A stretch of DNA of 64,000 bases, from contig CM042160.1 of NCBI GenBank assembly GCA_023376005.1, positions 79,078,809-79,142,808 of the forward strand, written 5' to 3'. Below are positions 55,580-64,000 of this stretch, one piece after another. The stretch's first letter is position 1, and each line of letters starts with the position of its first letter. The notes below the pieces were generated by a model. The model had not been told where the DNA came from and did no database searches. It worked only from the letters and a program-made list of their open reading frames with translations. The translations under genes and the position numbers were made by a program. The stretch comes from Doryteuthis pealeii. Its lineage: Eukaryota; Mollusca; Cephalopoda; Myopsida; Loliginidae.

Positions 55580-55978
55580 GTGTGTGTGTATGACGGCCTG
55601 ATCTGTTAGTGTGAATGATATATGCAGTTGTATTTGTGAATGCGCAAGTTAGTGTGGACTAAGAAAACGATTCGGTTTGTCTACAGACACTACGTAATTG
55701 ATAGTACGTGTCTCTGGGTGTGGGCAGAATTATATAAAGGAATTGGATGATTACACACTCACAAAACGTACACACACCTACACGCACGCACACACACACA
55801 CACACAAACAAACACACACAAACACACTTATATGCATACACAGGCTGTCGTTCTGCTGCGTTATTGGATGAAAGAGAATTGAATATCAGAAAAGGTCGTT
55901 ATGTGTGTCGATAGTTTGTATCTTATTGTATAGAGTAGGTAAACAAGTAAAGGGATGACTGATATTGCAAATAAGATA

Positions 55979-55984
<6 letters not shown>
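55189..55984. other. Unique DNA with TG/GA (55509-55590) and CA (55757-55828) tracts
   Basis: GACACTACGTAATTGATAGT at 55685 recurs near 57727 (GACTCTACGTAATTGATAGT) with nearby CA tracts, so the flanks of the 56-57 kb repeat are related. Confidence 0.5.
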
Positions 55985-56020
<36 letters not shown>

Positions 56021-56102
56021 CTATCTATATATCTATCTATCTATCTATATCTACCAGTCTATTAATTATCTATTTTCTCTCTCTATCTCCCAGTTCGTTA
56101 AT

Positions 56103-56157
<55 letters not shown>

Positions 56158-56301
56158 TATCTATCTCTAATAGTTCATAGGTATGCATGTATGTATATAT
56201 GTATCTATTATCTATCTATCTATCTATCCCAGTCTGTCTGTCTGTCCCAGTCTGTTTATATCTATTTCAGCTTTTCATATCTATTTGAACCAATTTCCCC
56301 C

Positions 56302-56391
<90 letters not shown>

Positions 56392-56576
56392 GTTCCGTCT
56401 CTCAATCTATTTATCCATCTATCTATCTATCTATCCCAGTCTGTCTGTTGTCCCAGTCTGTTCATATCTATTTCAATCAATTTATCTCTCTATCCCCCCT
56501 CTGTCTCTGTCTCTATTTCTGTTTCTGTCTGTGTTTCTGTCTCTGTCTCTGTCTCTGTCTCTGTCTCTGTCTCTGT

Positions 56577-56632
<56 letters not shown>

Positions 56633-56758
56633 ACAGACAGAGACCGAGAGACAGAGACAGAGACAGAGGGGGGATAGAGAGATAAATTGATTGAAATAGA
56701 TATGAACAGACTGGGACAGACTGGGATAGACAGACAGACTGATAGATAGATAGATAGA

Positions 56759-56790
<32 letters not shown>

Positions 56791-56996
56791 CATGCATGTA
56801 TGCATACATATGAACAATGAGAGATAGATAGAGGCAGAGAGAGAGAGAGAGAGAGAAGAGAGGGAGAGATAGATTAACGAACTGGGAGATAGAGAGAGAA
56901 AATAGATAATTAATAGACTGGTAGATATAGATAGATAGATAGATAGATAGATATAATTAGACTGAAATAGATAGATAAATAGATATGAATGGACTG

Positions 56997-57035
<39 letters not shown>

Positions 57036-57073
57036 GAGAAATAGATAGAGATATGAATAGACTGGTAGAGATG

Positions 57074-57111
<38 letters not shown>

Positions 57112-57226
57112 AGCAGACTGAGATAGATAGATGAATTGATATAGATGCGTACATCCATTCATACATACATAAATACATACATACATACATATGAATAAAC
57201 TGAGATAGATAGATATGAACGGACTG

Positions 57227-57302
<76 letters not shown>

Positions 57303-57335
57303 ATAGACTGGTAGGGAAATGGATAATAGCAGACG

Positions 57336-57379
<44 letters not shown>

Positions 57380-57475
57380 GACTGAAATAAATATGAACAG
57401 ACAGACAGACAGACAGACAGATAGATAGATAGATAGATAGATGGAAATAAATTCTCTTTTCAATCATAAATAGAT
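55985..57475. repeat. Large inverted and tandem simple-repeat block
   Basis: A central (TA)n at 56579-56628 separates mirror arms. TCTG, TATC, CT and the unique spacers CCAGTCTGTTCATATC, TTAATCCCCCCCT and CCAGTCTATTAATTATC recur inverted on the right to about 56945. Further AGACTGGTAGAGAGAG units continue to 57470. All open frames here are low complexity. Confidence 0.85.
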
Positions 57476-58140
57476 AGGTAAAGATTTGTTGCTTGTTTTG
57501 TTTTGTTTGTTTTTGTTTTGTTTTTGTTTTGGTGTTTTTTTTTGTTTTTTTTCGATTGCATTTGACTTGATGGCGCCACACTGTGCATTCAATGTTTACG
57601 AGAATTCGCGAATGTCCGATTTTCTGTTTATGAAGGAAAGTGACGAGTTATGTAACGGGACGTGTGAATAAAACAAGTTTCTTTCAACAAATGAGTGTTG
57701 ACCAAGACAATGACTGTTTGTCAAACGACTCTACGTAATTGATAGTGTACATCGCCGACTACGTACACATACACACACACACACCGAATGCACACACCCA
57801 CACACACACACACACACACACACGAACACACACATACAAACACACACGCAACATGCATACATGCATGCAATGCATATATACGGCATTTTCTGTTGTGCTA
57901 TTGAATGTAAGATAAGTAAATATAAGATCGTTACGCGGTATAAAGATAAACTATCCATTTTTTGACTGGTTTTCAAAAAAACAAAAAAACTAAAAACTAA
58001 TGCCGAAAATAATAAATGTGATAATAAATTACTTTTATTGCTGTCTTGAGTTTTGCGAGGGAAAGACGCCATTTTCGCAATTGTTTTATTCAGCTACGTA
58101 ATTTTATAAACGTGGTTATTACGTGCATCATTTTGGAAAC
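57476..58140. other. Unique DNA with a CA tract (57767-57850)
   Basis: No gene recognised. Confidence 0.35.
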
Positions 58141-58144
58141 TTAA

Positions 58145-58228
58145 ATAGATAGAGAGATAGATAGATAGATAGATATGAACATACTAACACATATATATAT
58201 ATATAACAACGAGGTATCGGATGTATTA

Positions 58229-58312
<84 letters not shown>

Positions 58313-58362
58313 TGTGTGTGCTGAACTCGTTGGCTGCTACACACATACACACACACACACAT

Positions 58363-58397
<35 letters not shown>

Positions 58398-58448
58398 GAT
58401 ATATATGTATATATATATATATATCATGCATACATCATATATACATGC

Positions 58449-58498
<50 letters not shown>

Positions 58499-58537
58499 TA
58501 TATATATACATATGTATATATATATGATGTATATATG

Positions 58538-58595
<58 letters not shown>

Positions 58596-58600
58596 TATAT

Positions 58601-58646
<46 letters not shown>

Positions 58647-58715
58647 TTATATATCATATATATCATATAAATATATATTTATTTATCTATATATATATAT
58701 GATGTATGTATATAT
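58145..58715. repeat. TAGA, TA, TG and CA microsatellite complex
   Basis: Mostly TA with TG at 58277-58320 and CA at 58339-58372. Confidence 0.95.
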
Positions 58716-58774
58716 GTATATAGTAACCAAAATTTGACAAAAATTGAAGACCCAACAAGAATAAATAAAACAAT

Positions 58775-58845
58775 GTATTCGGCATAAAATAACCCAACAA
58801 CGGTTAACATGCCGTAAAAATCTAACCAATCAACCGACTAGGAGG
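58775..58845 (-). mobile_element. SINE B head fragment
   Basis: Minus strand: GGTTAGATTTTTACGGCATG and TTAACCGTTGTTGGG. Confidence 0.7.
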
Positions 58846-59344
58846 CGTGTTGCAAAAAAAAAAAAAAAAAAAAAAAAAGAACCAGATGTGTGTCCGTCTT
58901 AATAATCGCTGACCCATCTTAGTAGTTCAACATCTCGAAGCTAAATTACTATGTATACTATGTTAATTACTATGTTAATTAATTATGTTAATTACTATGT
59001 TAACATGTTAATTATGTTAATTACTATGTTAACATCTGGGCACTAATTGATTGAAACCATCGAATCCAACTTCATGAAGAATAATTGAGTCACTTACTGA
59101 TAGTTGGAGGGCAAACCCCTACATAATGGAGAGAGACACCAAGCGTCTAGCCCATGTTCTGTGGATGCTAGACCATTAGAGAAAGAGAATGAGAATTTCC
59201 GGGCTGTTGTTTAAATACCCAGCCACCTATTGGCGAAACCTTCACAGTAAGAGAAGATAACCAAAGACATACTAAACTAATCTCTAGTTTCAATGCTTAT
59301 CAACCAATAATTGATATAACTGATTTATTATATAACAGGATATC
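58846..59344. other. Unique DNA with A run and 12-bp ATGTTAATTACT repeats
   Basis: Poly-A 58855-58878; ATGTTAATTACT-type units at 58958-59035. Confidence 0.6.
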
Positions 59345-59580
59345 TGGTTTGGTTTCTTTATTTTATGGCATATCAACCTTCGCGGGTTATGCTAAAGCCA
59401 TATCTTTTAAAGGACAGTAGTATTCAACCCATAGCTGATAGGATGAAGGGTTCGTACCTTTCCCAAGTGTATTAGTCCGAGATTGAGCATAATAGCGTAC
59501 ATAATAGCGTTCGAATTAGCTTACTACGATACTGCAGTAATCCATCATCTTAGTCACTACACCACAGGGACTGCCCCGAA
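59345..59580. mobile_element. SINE B head (+) joined to SINE A (-)
   Basis: TTTATGGCATATCAACCTTC, then CAACCCATAGCTGATAGGAT and AGTCACTACACCACAGGGAC reversed SINE A. Confidence 0.6.
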
Positions 59581-59824
59581 AAGGGAAAGAAAGAAAATCA
59601 AATGTAAAATTAGATTAAAATAAAAATGAAAGCGAATTGTACCGGGTGCCAATGGATACATTTTTGTTAAGACAGCAGCCGGAATTAGGACAAGTTGACA
59701 AAGTTCGACATCTCGTGGTCACCAGATTGACGGGGTCTGACCGGATGATGTCACCCACATGAAGTGTTAAGTGGAAGTTTGGTTGTTCTGGGAACTCCAA
59801 TAAAAACGGTCGATTTAGGGCACC

Positions 59825-59975
59825 TTTTGAACTTTCTCGATTGTTTCTATTTCGTTTTGTCTTTGTTTTTTGTTTGTTTTTTTTTTTTTTTTTTTTGTTT
59901 GCTTGTTTTTTGGGGGGGGGGGGTTGGGGGGGGGCGGTTGCAGTGTTCGGCAAATTGGTATACCTGAAAAATAAG
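59825..59975 (+). repeat. Repeat G, copy 3, diverged
   Basis: TTGAACTTTCTCGATTG, CAGTGTTCGGCAAATTGGTA and AAAAATAAGACTATAAG align to 1714-1800; T and G runs are inserted. Confidence 0.55.
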
Positions 59976-60035
59976 ACTATAAGAATAGAATGTGTGTTCT
60001 TATACATTGAAAGGCTCAAAGTAACCTTCCAGCGT

Positions 60036-60037
60036 AG

Positions 60038-60092
<55 letters not shown>

Positions 60093-60117
60093 AAAGAAAG
60101 GAAATGAAATTCATACT

Positions 60118-60180
<63 letters not shown>

Positions 60181-60280
60181 TGTAGTAATTTAGGGGTCTC
60201 CGTATGCTTCTCTCGGTATATATTTATATGTCTTTTTTATGTTGAAGTTGGGCGTTATTATGAAGCATTATGCTTCATAA

Positions 60281-60313
<33 letters not shown>

Positions 60314-60315
60314 TG
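60036..60315. repeat. TA microsatellites and a short hairpin
   Basis: TA at 60041-60088, 60127-60178 and 60280-60314; GAAGCATTATGCTTC at 60260 is palindromic. Confidence 0.9.
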
Positions 60316-60325
60316 AAACAAGAAC

Positions 60326-60592
60326 GTGGGAGGTAGATGCAAAAATACACCGGCCTGGCGCCTTAACGTTAAGCTAGTCACGGAGAGGAGTGAGGTGGAG
60401 AGAAGAGTAGCCTCGGCAGCAAAGAGAGCCAGAAAGAGAGAGAAAAGCCAGCAGCCCCAGAAAGCATTACAGTTTGTGTACATTCAGTGCACCAAAGACT
60501 GTCACTCAAGAATTGGCCTGCATAGTCACTTGCGCAGATGCAGATAATTCTTTTGGACATTACGCCATCGTCCTTAGTGGACGGAAAGGTGC

Positions 60593-60605
<13 letters not shown>
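60326..60605 (+). pseudogene. Non-LTR retrotransposon C-terminus and 3' UTR
   Basis: The frame 60326-60547 ends KLVTERSEVERRVASAAKRA.. and CTKDCHSRIGLHSHLRRCR stop. The CHSRIGLHSHxRRC tail is typical of animal LINE polyproteins. The 3' UTR GGACATTACGCCATCGTCCT through GCCAACAACAAC ends in a TA tract, like 53180-53240. Upstream reverse transcriptase is missing. Confidence 0.7.
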
Positions 60606-60627
<22 letters not shown>

Positions 60628-60749
60628 GAGGAAAAGGGGATTGGAATGAATCCGACAGAAAATAAAGCAGAAGAAGCTGAGGTCAAGCCTCCAGCGAAAT
60701 ATACTACACATTTTTGTCTGAGTTTTTGTTCTTTCATTCCTTATTTTAC

Positions 60750-60784
<35 letters not shown>
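60606..60784. repeat. TA tracts (60604-60628, 60753-60799) around a unique spacer
   Basis: The spacer is not recognised. Confidence 0.85.
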
Positions 60785-60801
<17 letters not shown>

Positions 60802-61290
60802 CCGGACAAAGAGATACATATAATAACAAATACAGACTTTAAATTAAGACAGTTACTCACTCCACGAAAACAATCAAAAACATTTTACAGAATAAAAATA
60901 ATTATAAACACAGATACTCCAAAGCAGGGGTCTACTCAATAGATCGTTTAAATTGTAACAAAAATATGTAGGAGAGACTTCTAGATCTTTGACTAAACGG
61001 GTCTCTGAACATAGGTATCATATTAAACGAGATTTTCTAAACAACGCCCTAGCTAAACATATTATAGACACTGATCATACCTTTGATTTCAAAGGTGCCA
61101 AAATGTTAACACATACACAATAGAACACTACGTAGAATTATGTAATCTTGCGTTATTCTCACACATCAAACCATCCCCAAAGACAAGGCTTTTTAATATA
61201 TCCCCTTATTTAGCGACACTTGTACTTAGAAATCATAAAATCCCTTTCACATAACCATTTTAGACATACACTTCCTTACAAATTTAAATT
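60785..61290 (+). pseudogene. Penelope-like element GIY-YIG endonuclease region
   Basis: Upstream linker TDFKLRQLLTPRKQSKTF; then, after a frameshift, AGVYSIDRLNCNK; after another, KYVGETSRSLTKRVSEHRYH and IKRDFLNNALAKHIIDTDHT. The GVY..14 residues..YVG spacing followed by ETSRSLTKR matches the PLE GIY-YIG core, including the Arg after the motif. The distal part matches 24059-24340. Multiple frameshifts and stops make it nonfunctional. The domain nicks target DNA to prime reverse transcription in active PLEs. Confidence 0.75.
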
Positions 61291-61409
61291 TCACATTATC
61301 CCAATACACCCTTACAACATTCACATTTTACATAAAAGGTAATTTTTTTTTTTTAAATAAACATTTCTTTTCTGATAAAATCCGTTACTATCCCCTGCTA
61401 CACCTCTGG
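61291..61409. other. AT-rich junction
   Basis: T run at 61346-61357. The PLE-mariner boundary is not resolved. Confidence 0.3.
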
Positions 61410-61677
61410 GAAAAGTCAAAAATGGTTGTTGGCGAATTTTTACGACTACACCAGTCCCAATGTTTGGCTTCCGAACTCCCCAGATCTTAACCCAATGGAT
61501 TATTATGTATGGGGCGCTGTTGAGAAAGACACCAATCGCCGTGCCAGTAGTACAAAAGCCCAGTTAATCGACAGAATTAAGGTAGTTTTTGAAACCTTTC
61601 CCAGGAAAAGTATAACATCAACTTACTCGAGGTTCCGGAGCAGGATTGAGGCTGTGATCGACGCTTATTTTGAGTGA
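61410..61677 (+). pseudogene. Mariner-like transposase C-terminal fragment
   Basis: The open frame reads WLLANFYDYTSPNVWLPNSP, DLNPMDYYVWGAVEKDTNRR and SRFRSRIEAVIDAYFE stop. PNSPDLNPMDYYVW carries the third catalytic residue (Asp) of a mariner-type DDD triad. The N-terminal DNA-binding part and first two Asp residues are missing. TA-rich sequence follows at 61797. Different family from 39977-40577. Confidence 0.8.
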
Positions 61678-61793
61678 AACTTGTTGAAGTAGTGTAATTT
61701 CTGTTTCTGTCGAATTTATTTACAATCCATTAAATTTTGTACTTAACAAGCACTTTTATTTTTCCTTATGAAACTGTCAAATTTCTCCCGAAA

Positions 61794-61797
<4 letters not shown>

Positions 61798-61848
<51 letters not shown>
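61798..61848. repeat. (TA)n microsatellite
   Basis: Uninterrupted TA. Confidence 0.95.
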
Positions 61849-61851
<3 letters not shown>

Positions 61852-61904
61852 TTCGCATGCGTGTTTGTATGTGTAAGTGTGTATGTTTATACGTAAGTAT
61901 GTGT

Positions 61905-62100
61905 GGTTGGTTGGCTGGTTGGTGGTTGGTTGGTTGGTTGGTTGGTTGGTTGATTTTACGGCATGTCAACCCTTGCTGGCTTATTTCATTCTTAATGAGT
62001 ATTCAATTTTTTTTTCAATCTCAATTTTTTTTATTTAAACTCATTTTTATGTATTTAACCTATAGATGGGATCCTAACAGGTACTACAATTCAGTTTAAT
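61905..62100 (+). mobile_element. SINE B, 5' half with (TTGG)n
   Basis: Long GGTT run, TTTTACGGCATGTCAACCCT and CCTATAGATGGGATCCTAAC. Confidence 0.8.
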
Positions 62101-62125
62101 GTGTGTGTGTGTGTGTGTGTGTGTT
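62101..62125. repeat. (TG)n microsatellite
   Basis: TG run. Confidence 0.9.
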
Positions 62126-62181
62126 TCGCGCGTGTGTGCCTGTGTCTATGTTTGTGTATGTAAACGTACATATATTCATGG

Positions 62182-62303
62182 ACATGGGCACCTCCCGTAG
62201 TGTAATGGTTAGTAAGCTAGATTCGCAGACCATTGTTATTGTTAGAAGAAGAAGAAGAAGAAGAAGAAGAAGAAGAAGAAGAAGAAGAAGAAGAAGAAGA
62301 AGA
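62182..62303 (+). mobile_element. SINE D head plus (GAA)n
   Basis: GGGCACCTCCCGTAGTGTAA and TGGTTAGTAAGCTAGATTCG match the 41-kb units; a GAA run at 62246-62303 replaces the B box. Confidence 0.7.
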
Positions 62304-62749
62304 CAGAAACTCGCCTCCTGTCTTAATTCCAAGTCTCCATTCCATTCTATTGTCTGCGATTCTTTCTGATTCTGCAACATTTGGTCGTGCCACGCGCGGC
62401 TCGTCATGGAAGCAAGTCATGTTTAATGACTGGAAATGTATTTGCCGCCAAAACAGGATGGGGCGGGAAACAGTGGCGGCGGGGTGAGGCGTATTTATAG
62501 CGAGGTGAGGCGGAAGATATTATAGTTGGAAAAGGAAGAAGGGGGAGTCGAAGGAAAATTAAATAAAAACGAAAGAAGTACGGGGGGGGGTAAAAAAATA
62601 TCGAAAAGGTGGTGGGGGATAACTAAAAGAACGAATTGCAAAATTTAAGGGAAAACGTCGGAATGAAAAGAATATTCGTGGAAACGGAGGAAAGAAAGAT
62701 ATTAGAGGGATGAAAAAAGGGGATATATCTTCAATTGAATAACAAATTA
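62304..62749. other. Unique DNA, purine-rich
   Basis: No gene recognised. Confidence 0.35.
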
Positions 62750-62798
62750 GAAAGAAAGAAAGAAAAAAGAAGTCTAACAGATTATTATCAATAGAAAA

Positions 62799-62837
<39 letters not shown>

Positions 62838-63061
62838 TCTAACAGATTAATATCAACAGAAAAAAGAAAGAAAGAAAGAAAGTAAAGAGTCTAAAAGATA
62901 TCAATAGAAAGAAAGAAAGAAAGAAGAAAGAAGAAAGAAAGAAGAAGAATGAGATTAAATAGAAAGAAAGAAAGAAAGAGTTGAAGAGAATAATATGAAT
63001 AGAAATAAAGAAAAAAAAAGATTTGAAGAGAACAGAAAGAATGAAAAAAAGAAAGAAAAGA

Positions 63062-63094
<33 letters not shown>

Positions 63095-63240
63095 AGAAAA
63101 AGAAAGAAAGAAAAGAAAGAATGAATGAATGAAAGAAAGAAAGAAAGAAAGAAAGAAAGAAAAAGAAAGAAAGAAAGAACATCAAAGATAAAAAAAAAAA
63201 GATAAAAAATCAAAGTTAAAATGAATGAAAGTGAAAGTAT
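62750..63240. repeat. (GAAA)n array with GTCTAACAGATTA spacers
   Basis: GAAA runs with AAGTCTAACAGATTATTATC-like spacers in at least two to three repeats. Confidence 0.9.
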
Positions 63241-63519
63241 GATTGAAATAGGAAATGATTCCAAACTAAGATGTTACTTCGCTCTAATGATTTAAACGCT
63301 TTTGCAATTTGTGTGAAAACTAAACCGGTTGTTGTTATGTACCTTAATTAAACGCCTTTTTCTGATCTTCATACACAACACGACACCACGTGACTGTGTG
63401 TGTGTTATTGCATTGAAGCCCCTTTTAATTTCCCTTTAAACATAGCACACACTTTATTGGCTTAAAATGGCGCGGTTTGCTCTATTAGTAAAATGGTCGA
63501 AACAATTTGAAAAGGTTGG
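63241..63519. other. Unique DNA
   Basis: AAAATGGCGCGGTTTGC at 63465 is a YY1-like site; no gene seen. Confidence 0.3.
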
Positions 63520-63660
63520 AATCAAATGAGCATAACAGAGACAGAGACAAAGACGGAGACGGAGAGAGAGAGAGAGGACAGAGAGGAGAGAGAGAGAGAA
63601 AGAGGAAAGAGAAAAGAGAAAAGGGGAGAAAGGCAGACAGACGGGGGGAAGTGGGTGGAG
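63520..63660. repeat. GA-rich purine tract
   Basis: GAGACAGAGA and GAGAGAG motifs. Confidence 0.85.
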
Positions 63661-63768
63661 AGAGGACTGGAAAACAAATTCAACGATTTGATGAAAAACA
63701 AAGTCGTCTCTTTCGATTGAATCATGATCGAAAACAACCACCTTGTAGAACTCTCTTTTTCTTCCCAC

Positions 63769-63771
<3 letters not shown>

Positions 63772-63838
<67 letters not shown>

Positions 63839-64000
63839 TATTCACCCTTTTTCTTTCTCTTTTCCCTAGTTTATTTTCCTCTCATTTCTTTTTTGTATGT
63901 TATTTCTCTTTTTTCTTCTTTTTTTTTCTTTTATCTCTCTTTTTCTCTTTTTCCTTATTTCCTTTCGTCTCTTTTTATTTCATTCTCTCTATTATCTTTC
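63772..64000. repeat. (CT)n (63772-63834) and pyrimidine-rich end
   Basis: CT run followed by T/C-rich DNA to the window end. Confidence 0.9.

Noticed and set aside
55978..57186. 235- and 234-codon Tyr/Ser/Leu-rich open frames
   Set aside because: Microsatellite read-through on both strands of an inverted repeat.

Overview
The window looks like gene-poor, repeat-dense nuclear DNA of an invertebrate animal. Its tRNA-derived SINE families, Penelope-like and non-LTR fragments, mariner and hAT debris, decayed 5S rRNA copies and very abundant TA, CA, CT, GAAA and TATC microsatellites fit a mollusc, perhaps a cephalopod. That assignment is inference, since no diagnostic host gene is present. I find no intact protein-coding gene; nearly all long open frames lie in simple repeats. 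The interpretable protein remnants all come from mobile elements, apart from a histone H1 tail that keeps its histone 3' stem-loop.

The most notable content is a set of about 20 hammerhead-ribozyme (HHR) motifs on both strands. Several have every helix: 315-356 (-), 701-742 (+), 17253-17304 (+) and 19657-19698 (+). They belong to at least six unrelated sequence families. Most share a very short helix III that is itself a palindrome, as known for type I hammerheads of Penelope-like elements (PLEs) and animal retrozymes, where dimers form. Two PLE GIY-YIG endonuclease fragments (24059-24340 and 60785-61290) support the PLE link, and the first has a hammerhead motif downstream of its 3' UTR. In two copies a (TA)n tract begins exactly at the predicted cleavage point. 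One hammerhead follows a tRNA-like pol III head, as in a ribozyme-bearing SINE.

Layout: 0-1 kb, ~370-bp tandem and inverted hammerhead units. 1-11 kb, SINEs, hammerhead repeats and microsatellites. 12-13.5 kb, a roughly 870-bp cytosine tract and a CT-rich ~190-bp tandem array. 14-22 kb, hammerheads, SINEs, an ancient 500-bp repeat. 23-25.1 kb, a GAAA/HindIII minisatellite and a PLE 3' end. 26.6-27.3 kb, 5S-derived tandem copies split by a SINE with target-site duplication. 28-32.4 kb, a MITE, TATC arrays and shared repeats. 32.4-34.1 kb, a ~120-bp minisatellite split by a SINE and a LINE tail. 39.6-41.6 kb, a nest of tRNA-SINEs, a mariner relic, a LINE reverse-transcriptase relic and a hAT-like MITE. 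42-44 kb, nested SINEs and the H1 relic. 47-51 kb, foldback cassettes, a candidate solo LTR and MITEs. 53-54 kb, a rearranged PLE-like element with hammerheads. 56-57.5 kb, a large inverted repeat of simple sequence. 60-62 kb, LINE, PLE and mariner coding relics. No operon-like or cooperating host genes can be inferred; what is shared across the window is mobile-element biology.
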